A stretch of DNA of 64,000 nt from Chinchilla lanigera. Its lineage: Eukaryota; Chordata; Mammalia; Rodentia; Chinchillidae. Below, one piece after another: positions 23,042 to 34,525 of the stretch. A program made the position numbers and the translations under genes. Under the pieces are notes generated by a model that saw only the letters and a program-made list of their open reading frames with translations, was not told the DNA's origin and ran no database searches. Position 1 is the stretch's first letter; every line of letters starts with the position of its first letter. The stretch is taken from contig NW_004955460.1 in the NCBI RefSeq assembly GCF_000276665.1, forward strand, positions 1,262,638-1,326,637, given 5' to 3'.

Positions 23042-24234
23042 ACTTTCAAACTATTTTAAACACAACTTTGTAGATAAATCCACAAATTTATACTAAAACA
23101 ATAATGATTTTCAGTAAGTTCGTTTTGTATCTGGTCCAATTTATTGGCTAAATTTCTTATCTTGAGCTTAAAATGGGCAGAAAGTGTGTTCAGAACATGA
23201 ATTTATCCCTATCTCCCCCACAATGAGGTATTAAACCAAATGTAAAGAATACAGATGTGAAAAGCTGCTGACTTCTTGGCCCACTCAGGGCATCCTTTCA
23301 TCCCATACTGGCTGCCAACCCAGAACCTTATCACTGCATCCAGCCTTCACTTTCTCTTCCTATAAATGTATCCTATACTGAGCACCAAGGAATACTGCAA
23401 GAAGACTCATCTCAGGAGACCACGGCATGGCTCAGGCAGTATCTGGTTCTCCCCTGTGATATCACCATCTGGCTTCCAAATTCATCAGCAGCAACACCCC
23501 AGTCCTGCTACTGTTAACGAAGACAATCTTGTTGCCCACACACAGCCTCTCCTTCAGCCATACACATTCCCTTTCTTGCCTACAAAGGCACACAGGATCC
23601 TTCCATGTTTCTTTTATTTAACCATGGCATTAATGCCCCAGAGAACAAAATCTCTCTCCACTCTGTGTCACTTCGCACCCTTCCTCCAGACAGGATCTGC
23701 TTTCTGGGCTGTCCATCTGCAAGGAGGCCTTCCTGCAGTTCAGGCACTTTCAGCCTTGCCTCGATTTGCAGTTCTTCATCCTCATTCTGCTTCCAACCAG
23801 TTAGAGAAGAGCCTGGCTTCTTCTACAGTGTGACCCACAGAGGACCTGGTTGGGAAGCTATAGGATACTCTGTGCCTGTGAGCCCTTACCCATATGCAGA
23901 GAGGGGAGAGTAACTGAATAGACTCATGCTTACATCTGCAAAAGCTCTTCCTCTTATTTTCAGAAAAATATATCTCCACCTTCACCCACCTACTTCTGAG
24001 AAGTGTCTATGCCTCACATGGACCAGCCCTGACACTGCCAAACTGCAGAGCATTCTGGAGTCACCCGAAGGTCACAGTGCCACCTAACACCCCAGGCTCT
24101 CGTGTGGACCACCTTCCTGTCACCCTGTTCCCATGGCTGCTGTAAAACTAAGTTTGTCTCTTCATACAGTGCCTTTCCTCAGTTTCTAAAGAGCCTGAAG
24201 AACTCGGCCTCTTGTTAGTGATTCTTTCCTGTAG
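23042..24234. other. Unidentified single-copy sequence
   Basis: No repeat recognised. A 155-codon forward frame (23366-23833) overlaps another frame at 23605-23913. Neither shows a domain, so both are treated as chance. Confidence 0.4.
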
Positions 24235-24445
24235 ATCAGGGCATAACACATTACCTGTGGACCAAATCCACCCCTGTCATTTGCTTTGGAACACAAATTC
24301 CTCTGTTTATGTACTGAGATGGCTTCTCTCATTTGATCATGGCCCAGGAGTTGAGCGGCTGTGACAGACACTTTGTGGCCTATGAAACATCTAAGGCACG
24401 CACTAGCTGTCTACTTATAAAAAATGCTCAGATCCTTCAGTTAAA
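24235..24445 (+). mobile_element. hAT DNA transposon remnant (CAGGGGTCGGCAAACT-type ends)
   Basis: Sense match to the family with 'ctgtggaccaaatccacccc', 'tttggaacacaaattcctct', 'ttgagcggctgtgacagaca' and 'ctttgtggcctatgaaacat'. The consensus equivalents are 'gggccaaatccggccc' and 'gttgagtagttgcgacaga'. Non-coding in this copy. Confidence 0.7.
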
Positions 24446-25244
24446 TTGCCAAGGTAAGAATAAAATATTCATTAGTATTGACATTCTATTACCATCATCA
24501 AATATACTGGTGTGGCTTTTTATTTTCATTGATACTTTATTGATTACTCTTCTCAGCAACATTGTAGTATGTACATGATACAGGATCCCTAGCTTTGGCA
24601 AATGAAAAAATGAAGTCAATGGTCTAATCAATAGTGAGAGGCAGAGGAAGAGAAGGTATTTCTGATTTTTAGAACTTGTGCAAGAGAACTTTCCTCCAGC
24701 CCAGGCTGGATCAGGTAGTGACATTCCAGTGAAGAACAGGCACAAGTTTATTTCCAGTTAACCTAAAATCAACAGACCGATCATTGTCAACAAAACAGCA
24801 CCGCTGAGTTCCCTAGCCAGCACATAATAGCTCTGGTGGTTGGCATCAGATGGACTGAAAGTCTCAGCAGATTACTAATATATTATCTATGTGCAGCCAG
24901 ATATTTCAAAGGAATAAATGTGCCAAACAGAACATAACACATTTTAAAAACTCATGGTTTAAACAAGACAGTTATCTATGTATTTCACTCTTATGCAACA
25001 ATCCAACAAGAAGAACTTGTGTGATGATTTCAAGAGTCCTAAAGTCCTGTGTTCTGCTTCACCGACCTGGCCTGTAGCTTCCAGCTGGACCAATATGTCA
25101 TGGCTGAAGATAGAGGCTGTGCCTCCAACCATTATTCCCCACCAGGAATTTAAAAGTTGAAGTGTCAGAAAGAGTTTTCTTCAGGTGAGTCAGGACCTTT
25201 ATAGAACTCTTCTAGCTAGTACTAGGTAACACCTTGAATTTTAT
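24446..25244. other. Unidentified sequence
   Basis: No family or exon recognised. The open frames of 60-102 codons lack domains. Confidence 0.4.
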
Positions 25245-25317
25245 ATTAGGATTCTTCAGAGAAAAAGATTCAATAGGATACAGATATGTAGGTAGGTATA
25301 TGGTAGAAGAATGAATA

Positions 25318-25372
25318 GATGATAGATAGATAGATAGATAGATAGATTGATTGATTGATAGATAGATAGATA
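25318..25372. repeat. GATA/GATT microsatellite
   Basis: Tandem 'gata' units with a central 'gattgattgatt' block, inside the LTR. Confidence 0.95.
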
Positions 25373-25663
25373 GAGTATGTAAAGGGATTTACTATGGGAA
25401 AGGTCTCACATGATTCTGGAGACCAAGAAGCCCCTTGATATGTGATTGCAGGTGGGAGACCCAGGAAAGTCATTTTGAGTCCAGAAGCAGAACTAGGGCA
25501 GCTGGTGGTGTGAGTCTTAGTCTTAGGCTTTAGATCTGATAACTTGGGGGTCATTTGTACAAGTTCCAGGGTCCAAAGTCCAGAAAATTTGGATCCCTGA
25601 TGCCCAGAAGTCTTGACTCCTAAATAGAAAGAGCCTTGATCTCTCCAGACTCTCTGCCCAGTG

Positions 25664-25770
25664 GTTTGTTTTGTTTTTGTTTTTGTTTTTGTTTTTTGGT
25701 ACCAGGAATCAAACTCAGGTCCTTGTGCTTGCCAGGCAGGTGCTTGTGCTACTGAGTTATATCCTTGGCC
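25664..25770 (-). mobile_element. ID SINE, antisense, with TTTTTG-repeat tail
   Basis: Antisense ID: 'ggtaccaggaatcaaactca', 'cttgccaggcaggtgcttg', 'tactgagttatatcc'. The tail is an expanded 'tttttg' repeat. Flanks 'ctgcccagtg' (25654-25663) and 'ctgcccgatg' (25771-25780) are an imperfect target duplication. Confidence 0.88.
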
Positions 25771-25945
25771 CTGCCCGATGTTTGTGACGGGCTTCCTTAA
25801 CCAACCCACTGATTCAAGGCTGAGCTCTTCTGGAAGGCCCCTCACAGACCTATGCAGAGAAAGGACGGTACCCACAATATGAGGAACTCTTAATTCTGTC
25901 AAGTTGCTACCTATAATCAACCAACACAGCTTCCACCTTGTGAGC

Positions 25946-27419
25946 CAGGTCATACGGCTACACCTGGTAGCAAGGGACACTGGGAATGATAGTCTCCCAG
26001 CTGGTTTTGCAGATTTGTAAAACACAAATGTAGCATCAAGGTAGGAATCTGTCACAAAAGAAAGAGGGGAACATCTGCACTTGCAGATTCTGAGGAAGCT
26101 CCCTCTCTCATATTTGCATTCCAGAGTTCATCCTGCCTTTTGCACTTGTCAACAGAGAAGCAAATAGCTAAAAATAGTGGTGTTTAGACTGTATGCCCAC
26201 ATTTTACCACACATTTTTTCCGGGGGTGGGGGGGTGGGGCTTTCACCCAAGAAAATCTGACAGATGCCAGTGTCCACACTGAGAGAAGGGACTGTTCCCT
26301 CTCTTGTTTTTATGCTCCAGAGCAAGGAAAGTCTGGGGAAACTAGAAGAACAAACACGCTGCGGGTTTGGATGTCTCTCGTCTATCATACTTTTAGTCTC
26401 ATTTGAAGTCATTTCCTTCAAGGGAGAGGAGAAACAGCCTCTTGTTGGTGTCTGGGACGTGAGGCTCTGCCCACAATAGTGACCGCATGCAACCTCCTAT
26501 TCCTCCCCAGACCTGTTGCTCAGGATCTCATAGATGGCATCACCAGGGAATGTCGCCACAGTTCCTGCCCAGGACATGGGCTGTGTAAATAAGTTCAAAC
26601 GCTTGGGTTGGCTGAAGGGAGCAGTGGCATGCCTCGAGGTGACTGAAGAAAGGAGGCCTCAGGACTTCCTTGGATACCTATGTGCCATCCTGGGGGTCAC
26701 CTCTGTATCCTTTTGAGCAAACCTCTGCCGTCTTTAAACAGAAAAACAAAAACAGTAAGAAAGTACAAGATAGGAGATGCTGGAGGAAACCAGGAAGCTG
26801 GGGAGGATGGAAAGCCAAGTCTTGACTGCCCAGAGGCAGGTCTTAGAGACTGCGGCCAGGCATGGCCACATTACAAGGAGGAGCAATGGTAACCTTGGGA
26901 ATCACTGAATGATCAAGACTTCCAGTCCTGGCTTCTGCACCTTGGACTTCAGTGGGAGCCTCTGGAAAGGAGTAAATAGCAAGTAGGGCCAAAGGAAAAC
27001 AGCCAAGTTAAACCCTCTCCGAGTGCATGTCTGGCTCAAGTTCCTCCATTTATCTCTATGGGACACCAAAGCCACCATGATGGCTTTGCTTCCTACCAGT
27101 GCACTTCATAATTCTGATGGGTGTCACCTTTTACCGAATGATCTACAGCCCCCAGCCCTCCTCTGTCTTGTGTAATCCACAGTGCTGGTCTCCCAGGATG
27201 CATTTCAGCCATCCTCTTAGAGGACACAGGCCTACTGTCACCACTGATGCTCTGGTCACGTCCCATGGGTCTGGACTGGAAGAGCACCATCACCTGCTGT
27301 GCACTGTGGGTCCTCTGAACAGAGGTCCCAGGCCATTAACAGGCAAGCAGTGTGGGCTGGAGCCGGCTGGCCTGCATGGTCTTCATGGGGGAGCCCTTGC
27401 TTATTAGAGATGCTGAGCT
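25946..27419. other. Unidentified single-copy sequence
   Basis: No repeat recognised except a G-run cluster at about 26221-26239. The open frames of 60-102 codons overlap on both strands without domains. Confidence 0.4.
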
Positions 27420-27800
27420 CCAGACAAGTCACAACTGTACTCCAATAACACCGGCCACAAGGTGGTTACACAGAGACAGCCTCCATTTGATGTTTGACTC
27501 CTCGTAAATATGAACCAAGAGCACTAATCCTACCAGCAAGTAAATTGCCTCTGTTTGGATTATAATTGCACTGTTTTGCTGCAAGCGTTGCACATAGAAA
27601 ATTATAGCCTTATCGCAATAAGGAGCCAGAAAGAGTTAATTCGCTTCCAAAGGGAGCATAATTCACTCCCTCTCCGGAAGGATCAGATCAAGAGGTAATT
27701 ATAAATGACTGACAACCTTATTTATATTTTTATGGAGCTGTAATTAAGCATTATAGTATTCATCCTCATTATTCTAGCAATTCCATTTTGGATATACCTT
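27420..27800. promoter_or_regulatory. Candidate conserved noncoding element
   Basis: This repeat-free block is unusually rich in homeodomain-type cores: 'gaggtaattataaatga' at about 27694-27710, 'ctgtaattaagcattata' near 27740, 'gagttaattcgc' near 27634 and a HOX/CDX-like 'tttttatgg' near 27727. It also has the short inverted repeat 'cttatcgcaataag' (27610-27623). No ORF spans it. It resembles developmental enhancers in texture, but conservation cannot be tested here, so this is inference. Confidence 0.4.
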
Positions 27801-28624
27801 CAGAAAGAGAAATCCAAAGTCATAGATCAAACTCTTCTCCTTTGTGAAGTTTAGCATCTTTTAAAGGACAACACCTTCTATTACAGAGGGGCAAAATTTT
27901 GATCTAAATTAGTTCCTCTGTTCCCAGAGTCCATGGCAATTTCCAATCATTGCTTTCTCATCCCATGCTGGTAGGGCCTTGGCAGAGTTCACAGTGCCCT
28001 ATGGTTTCCCTACATGGGCAGGAGCAAAGGATGTCTACACAAGGCCCGATTGCCATGTTCAGAGAGATTTAAAAGGTCAGTTCAAGACACTAAAGGAAGG
28101 AATATTTGGGTTCATGTTTAGGAACTTCCAAACAGTAAATTTCCATGGAAAACTTTGGATATTCACTAACACACCATAGATATATGCCCTGTCCTGTGAA
28201 AGTTCAAAGTGGGCAAAGGATAATAGAGACAGGAAAGATGTCGAAGTCATGTTTTCTAACTACAGCAAAGGGAATGAATGGAGAATATGCCATGGTAGTA
28301 GAGAATGGGGTGGGGGATGAGGAACATGCTTTAAAATGGGGAGAGCTTCTCAGAGGAAATGACCAGATATTTGGACCTGAAGGCCACAGGGAAGGAAGAG
28401 AGTGTTTCTAAGGTAGAAAAAGATTTTCTGCCTCCTTCTCTTTCTGATTAAGAAGGAGAGAACTAAACTTTGTGGACTTTATTCATTTGGAGATTCTTAA
28501 TTTTCCATTTAAGAGACTGACCTAATGGGAGGCCACATTCTGGCCCCTGTAGCAGGAGACAAGGAAGTCGATGCCACAGACCTACAAAGATACATAAAGA
28601 GCTCAGACTTGTCCCATCCCTGTG
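27801..28624. other. Unidentified sequence
   Basis: No repeat or exon recognised. Two short overlapping forward frames (66 and 88 codons) show no domain. Confidence 0.4.
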
Positions 28625-29220
28625 CCTGATTTGAGCCCATAACTCTTCATCTCAGACTCTGCCTGGTGTTCCCAGCCATTCCCCCTCCTCTCTAATCCAT
28701 TCTCCACACAGCGCTCGATGTGGTCTTCCTAAAACAAGATGATTCACTTTTTAAAATAAATAACTCTGTGGTATGCATAGAATAAAGGACACGGTAACAA
28801 GCAAAGTCTTTCTTGGCTTTCTTTCTTGCTGGTGTGTGCTCTAATAACCTGAATGACATCATTTTCTAAACCCCATCACTCAATTCTGTTTTCATCAATG
28901 CCCACCTCCATGCTGGACTTTGATCCCTGCCAAAGGTGCCCACCTCCTGCATCTGACGGTGTGTGACCTTCCTCTGGTCCTTCCCCTCAACTGTGGGAAG
29001 ACACTAAGGACTTTTCTTTGCGTTCTTTCCACCCAACTCATGGATGTACTCTTGGTTCCTCATGGCTTCTTAAGGCATAGTTGCAACCTCGATCTTTGCT
29101 TTTTCTCTATGCTTCCTTCTGCTGGACCACCTTCCTCTCATTTCTTTACCTCACCATCTCCTATTGATCACCTAGTAATGAGTTTAGATTGTTATTACCC
29201 TTAGAGGCCATCCATAAACA
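28625..29220 (+). mobile_element. L2 LINE fragment, sense
   Basis: The L2-like block 'ccattctccacacagcgctc' followed by 'gtggtcttcctaaaacaaga' anchors it near 28700-28740. The downstream pyrimidine-rich text to about 29200 fits the L2 3' portion. Edges are approximate. Confidence 0.55.
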
Positions 29221-31245
29221 AACAGTTTGATCTAGTTTTCTCCCTCTCTGTTCTGTGTCTTATATGTGTATATAGAAACTCAGCACGTATAATACATGTA
29301 CCAAATATAGTCAAACCATTTACTAGTATGTGCACATCCCCCATTATTCTTTATGATCCTAACTGTGATCACTCTCTCACTCGATTCGGTACACATCCAA
29401 TTTCATCACACTCTACATAACTTACATAGAGACTGCTAAGTGCTTGTGACACTTTCAAACTGAACAAAAAAATAAATAAAAGAGTCAGTTATAAAATGCA
29501 AGCCTTGACTCTCCAGTTAGGCGTGGCATGTATTAAAGACTTATAATTTATCATCTTAGCTCATCTGACTCTTGAACCAACCATAACTTGGGGTCCAACA
29601 CAGTTTAGACTGAAAGACCTGAACTCTGTCTTATTGGTTTAAACTTGTTCTCAATTCTCATCATCATTTACCTAAATCTCTTTGACATTACTTTATAACT
29701 ATACATCTTTTGTCTTTTATAACTTTACAACTCTTTATATCTAAAGTGTAAGCTCAGTGATAATTGTTCCTAGCATTTAGTAGAGAAAATACACTTTTTT
29801 TTTGTAAAGTCACATCTTGTACTGGATTTGCACCACCCATCCTGTGTCCCTAAATTGTCACATGTATGGTGGGGTCAAGCTCAAGAGAGATCCCAAGCTG
29901 TAGTTACTTACCATACAGATCCTAAATTTAATGCCAAGATTAAAAAAAAAAACTTAGAGGTATTCTGAGTTTCCCAAGAACTATAACATTTTAATAGTGG
30001 TCATGTGGCTATAGTTTTAATTATTTACACTTAGAAATACACTCTAACCTACTATTATTTATTTTTAAAATAATACAACTGATTAAATTCAAAGATTGTA
30101 CTCAAATAAGTACTGGCCATATTCAACCTCACACATACATAAACAGCCCCTGAGATTCACATCATAGGAAGGTCTATTCACCCTGAAAAGCTGGGCTAAG
30201 GCAAAAATAAGGGCACAACGTCTTGTATATGAAATACCAACCACATAATTCACCTCACACCACAATAATATTAACGATGACTGACATTTTGACTTGCTCA
30301 GGACTCTTTGTCTGAGGCGATTACTTCATAAGTACAAATGGCCAAGTAATTGCTCTAATGCAAGCTCAGTTTTAGTCACAATACCAAGGTTTGATCTTCA
30401 ACAATTCACCAGACCATTATCCAAAAGAGAACTTATAAAATGGTAAATGGGACTATTAGAACCACTTTATTCTTGGTCAGAGCAATAAAAATTGGGTTTC
30501 AGTTGATGAGACTAGAAATCCTACCTACAAGGGATTTCATGTGCTTAATTTACAGGTTATAGGAGACAATGCATATCAAAGAAAATGGTACTTGATCTTG
30601 ATTTTTTTAAAGGCTACTCATTAATTGAGTGAGAAAAGAAAACACTCATTATGTTGTGGTAATGGAATATATAGTTGCCTTTAAAGCTTGGATATTTATA
30701 AGCATACGTCAAAACAGTTTTATGGTTCATAACAGTTTTCCATTTCTTTTGTATTTTTGTTTTAAATTTCATGTGTATCTCTTTTTTTATTATGCACCCT
30801 GTATCAATGAACCTATTTGAATGTCATCCATTTAAACGATCATATTAATGATGGATTCTGTAACCGTGCTTTATCTGTTTGTGACTGCTCTCTTTTGTTG
30901 TTGAAAGCTGTCTTCTACCAAGTGAAAACTGTTTTCTATCCTTTTAGAAACCTGATAATTTTGAAAATATATATTGTTTGTAGTTGTACTAATAATTAAT
31001 TCAAGTGCAAATTTTAAAAAGTTGCAAGGTACATTTCTCTCCTAGAAAAGAAACAGCATATTTGACTTATCCATGAATGAATCTTGGCCCTAATAAATGA
31101 AACAGGGTAATGAGTGCTGGTTGTCCATTTCTCCCATCCTCTTTTCTAGCTCTCTAGAATAGCAAATGATTCCAAAGCTTATGAGGATCCTTACAAATAT
31201 CATTTTTAGGTATATATATATTACTCTACCCCTTTTTAATATTTC
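29221..31245. other. Unidentified AT-rich single-copy sequence
   Basis: About 2 kb, AT-rich, with no repeat family recognised and only short open frames. Some parts (for example 30290-30420) look non-repetitive and could be conserved, but no specific motif stands out. Confidence 0.4.
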
Positions 31246-31257
31246 CTTTTAATTTCT

Positions 31258-31354
31258 TTTTTTTTTTTTTTTCTTTTTTTGGTACTGGGAATCAAACTCA
31301 GGACCTTGGGCTTGCCAGGCATGTGCTTGTGCCACTGAGCTATATCCCCAGCTT
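31258..31354 (-). mobile_element. ID SINE, antisense, with 12-bp target duplication
   Basis: Poly-T tail, then 'ggtactgggaatcaaactca', 'gggcttgccaggcatgtgct' and 'actgagctatatccccag'. The duplication 'cttttaatttct' lies at 31246-31257 and 31355-31366. Confidence 0.93.
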
Positions 31355-31366
31355 CTTTTAATTTCT

Positions 31367-32784
31367 GACCATGTTTATAACAGCAATTAATGAGACAACT
31401 CAGCATTATCTGGTTTCCATAGTACCCTACTTTCCTACTTTGGGATGTTTACTTTTAATGTGTTTATTGTTTACTTTCTGAGCATTTTTTCAGAATGAAT
31501 ATGGAAGTGATTAGCTGGTGAGCATTTCTCGCAATAAATCTTAATTTAAAAGTCCACCTTCCTTCTACATCTTGACATTAATGATCTTTTATCTTGCTTT
31601 GGCTCTCTGGCAAATTTTTTTATGATTTACTCAGGCTTGAATGATCGGACAGCCTCTCCATGTCTGAAGTTTGCCAGGATTTACAGTGCAAGGATCACTT
31701 ATTCCAGCAATAAGCATGTGAACACTGTTGGAATCTTCCTCTCCAATTCTCAGCTGGAAAGCTACTTCACTTCAAAGCACCCTGCAAATTTATTCTTTAA
31801 AAATTAATTGTATAGCACAGCTTTTTGAATAGATAAAGGGCCTGTTTCCTCAGTCTCATCATCTTAGAAACACAATACTTAGAATGACAATTTATTTGTA
31901 GATAACTTGATAGTCTATATTTCTTTTCTTTTCAAATGCAGGCTTACTCTGCAATTCCCGCAGTGTGTTCTTCTATTTTCCTTTCTTGTTCATTTATCAC
32001 TGTTAGCCCCGTTTACCTGCATTCTGAGTATTTCAGGCCAATTGCATTACTCAAACTGCACTCCTCAAGTGGAAATGAAAAAAGAAATTACATCAAAAGA
32101 GTTTGATTGGGTAAAATGCCCGTAACCAAGACAGAAATTGTTGTTTCATGGTTGAACTGGGGAAGGCTCCAGAATTCTAGAATCAATAGCTCAGTAAAAT
32201 GGGATGGAATTCCCCAGTGTCTTCCCTCTTGATCCAGCTCATCTACATCAGGCTCTATCTAAGCTTTAGGTAGTAGAAATTCCTCCTGGCTTCTGGCACT
32301 TCATTAGTGTGTAGTCCTAATTTCTAGTACTGCGGAAGTGTTTATGTATCACTTCTTGTCCATAACTACGTCAGTGAAAATCTGGGAAACCATATATCAT
32401 GTCCCTATCTAGCTGTCATCCGTCCTGGGAAGTTCATCTTCATAGAGAACTGACAGAAAGAATGCCAATCTCAAATTAGGATGAAAGAAAATTTTGTCCC
32501 CCTGACTTTCTTTACAATGAGGTCAACCTAAGCTAAAATTAAATATTAAAGATAATATAGGCAAAAATAATACTCAGATTCTAGAACACCCCCGCCCCCC
32601 AAATGATGGTCAAAACAGGCAAGGGCCAGTGTTTCAGGGAAAATATCATCTCACACTAGCGGGTAGCTCTACAAAGAATTAACCAAGCAACAGCTGGTCT
32701 AACAAATCGGGGCTGCTGAGGACAAAGCAGAGGGGATGCCAGGAAGGGTCTTTGTCTGAGGAGGCATGCCAAATGCTCACATGT
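31367..32784. other. Unidentified single-copy sequence
   Basis: No repeat recognised. The stretch 31500-32130 is AT-rich, non-repetitive and contains several TTAAT/AATTAA cores. No domain-bearing frame. Confidence 0.4.
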
Positions 32785-33025
32785 GGTAGCAGTGTGGAGC
32801 TTAACACACAGACTCTGGACCCTGATTGCTTGCTTTCAACTCCTGGCTGTGTTGCCAGATTAGCTATCATTTCTAGAGCAAAATACCATGTCCTGGGTTC
32901 CTCGTCTTAAAGATATTATCTAACTCAGTGAGTAGCTTTAAGAAAAAAAAATGCTGGTATAGATGCAAAATGTTTGCAATAGTACCTGGCCACTGGCGAG
33001 GGCTCATTAATGTTAGTATTTTGGT
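32785..33025 (+). mobile_element. MIR SINE, sense
   Basis: Follows the MIR order: 'acacagactctggaccctga', 'ttcaactcctggctgtgttg', a central region near 'tgggttcctcgtcttaaaga', and the closing 'atagtacctggcc' then 'gggctcattaatgttag'. Confidence 0.75.
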
Positions 33026-33336
33026 TATCCTCACCCATGTCTTAAACAGAAGGAGATCAGATGTACACAACGCAGAGCTTGGCTAGAAGTCATACCCTTG
33101 AACAACACTTGGGGTGGGAGAGAGGCTTTTAGTTCCAGACAGAACTAGCTAGTGGCTCTGTCAAGTGAGTGAGTGAGTGAGGGACAGGAACTGGGTGGTG
33201 GGGCACTGTTGAAGCTACAGGGAGAAAAAGATCTGGAAAAGAAATCACTGTGCTATGTACTTCCTGAGGACAGGGCTGTTGCCTATTTTCCTGTAAATCA
33301 CCTTGTTTTCTGTATCTTGCCTAGAGACTTATATAC
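33026..33336. other. Unidentified sequence
   Basis: No repeat or exon recognised. A short 'gagt' tandem occurs at 33166-33180. A 117-codon frame starting at 33173 runs into the ID SINE and is treated as chance. Confidence 0.4.
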
Positions 33337-33349
33337 AACAGGCATCCCA

Positions 33350-33437
33350 GAATGGGGGTTTAGTTCAGTGGCACAGCGCCTGCCTGGCAAGCGCAAGGTC
33401 ATGAGTTTGATTTCCGGTACCAGGGAAAAAAAAAAAA
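33350..33437 (+). mobile_element. ID SINE, sense, with 13-bp target duplication
   Basis: 'tggggg' start, 'tttagttcagtggcacagcg', 'cctgcctggcaagcgcaagg', 'gagtttgatttccggtacca' and a poly-A tail. The duplication 'aacaggcatccca' lies at 33337-33349 and 33438-33450. Confidence 0.95.
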
Positions 33438-33624
33438 AACAGGCATCCCATGAGTATTTGTTAATGAAATGTAATAGGATCAGGACAACCGTGGACCAAT
33501 CAGAGCAGACCAGAGACTCCGCATGAAAGCGGGGATGAAGCCTGAACAGTTACAATATTAGGTTCCAAGCAGGACCTCACTGTGTCCAGCATTGGTGGTA
33601 GAATGGTGAGACTAGTTGTTCCCA

Positions 33625-33760
33625 CAGTAATAGCTTATGTTTATTGTGCACCCCCTTAAATGACCTCAGTGTTTTCTTTTCAACTTGCATCAGTAATTCC
33701 ATTTTTGAAATAAAGAAACTGAGCTTTGGAGAAGGTAACTCGTCCAGGCTCTCTCCACAC
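33625..33760 (-). mobile_element. MIR SINE, antisense
   Basis: 'tagcttatgtttattgtgca' near the start and 'gaaataaagaaactgagctt' followed by 'ggagaaggtaactcgtccag' match the antisense MIR consensus ('gaggaaactgaggcacagag'). Confidence 0.7.
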
Positions 33761-34312
33761 GTATGTTTCCAAGCCTCACCACAGACTCAGGCTGGCCTGA
33801 ATGGGAGCTCATCTTCCTCCCCCAAATCACTGGTCCCAAACCCTCCAGTGAGAGCACAGCACCCTGGGCTTGAGAAAGACACCCAGCATGGAGCCCCCTG
33901 GGCATTTTGCAAAGCAAATGTGCTCCTCAAGTTATGGGCTTCAGACAGAGGAAGGGGAAGGCAGAAAGCCATCTGATACTGAGGGTTTATCCCAGGCACA
34001 GGAAGAAACCAATGATGCTTGAGACCCTAGCGACTCAGGCTGGACTGGGCCTCAGAGTGCTTTGGTCACATCTTAAACATTGTGAGAAATAGCAGTAACT
34101 GAAATAATAAAATATCTCACTTTGCCTTTTTATGGGCCTGGTGCAACATCCAAAGGAACAATTATCATGACAGTCACAGGAAAAAAACATGAATTTGGAA
34201 ATCACTGGGTCACCAAAAGGGAGGAAATGATAGACATGTGAATGTGATTCTTATTATCGTATGATTTTAATTCACCACAGAGGAAAACTAATATATTTAA
34301 AAAGTAAAATAA
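33761..34312. other. Unidentified sequence
   Basis: No repeat recognised. Several overlapping open frames on both strands (61-110 codons) are typical of a locally GC-richer noncoding segment. Confidence 0.4.
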
Positions 34313-34525
34313 GCCAGGTATGGTGGCACGCATCTGTAATCCCAGCAGTCTGGGAGGCTGAGGCAGGAGGATCATGAGTTCAAGCCCAACCCGGGTAACC
34401 TAGCAACTTGACAAGACTGTGTCTCAAAAAAACTTTCTTTTAAGGGCTGGGGATATATATCTCAGCACAAAGGCCTTGAGTTCAATCCCCAGGGTCATAA
34501 AAAAGGAAAGAAAGAAAAAGAAAGC
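34313..34525 (+). mobile_element. Dimeric B1/ID SINE, sense
   Basis: B1 half: 'gccaggtatggtggcacgca', 'ctgtaatcccagcagtctgg', 'gaggctgaggcaggaggatc'. Linker 'ctcaaaaaaactttctttta'. ID half: 'gggctggggatatatatctc' and 'gagttcaatccccag'. A-rich tail with 'aaag' units. Confidence 0.92.

Larger units (their letters stand above)
25245..25945 (-). mobile_element. MLT2-like (ERVL) LTR, antisense, with ID and GATA expansion
   Basis: Opens with 'aggattcttcagagaaaaag' and 'caataggatacagatatg', then 'tgattctggagaccaagaag' and 'ggtgggagacccaggaaagt', an antisense ERVL LTR pattern. A GATA/GATT microsatellite fills 25318-25372 and an antisense ID SINE splits it at about 25664-25770. No viral coding region is attached. 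Family assignment is from memory. Confidence 0.65.

Noticed and set aside
23366..23833. 155-codon forward frame
   Set aside because: No domain, overlapped by another forward frame, no exon signals.
25270..26055. 261-codon reverse-strand open frame, the longest in the window
   Set aside because: It runs through an antisense LTR, an ID SINE and a GATA microsatellite (the YLSIYLSI-like repeats). No domain or gene context, so a chance frame.
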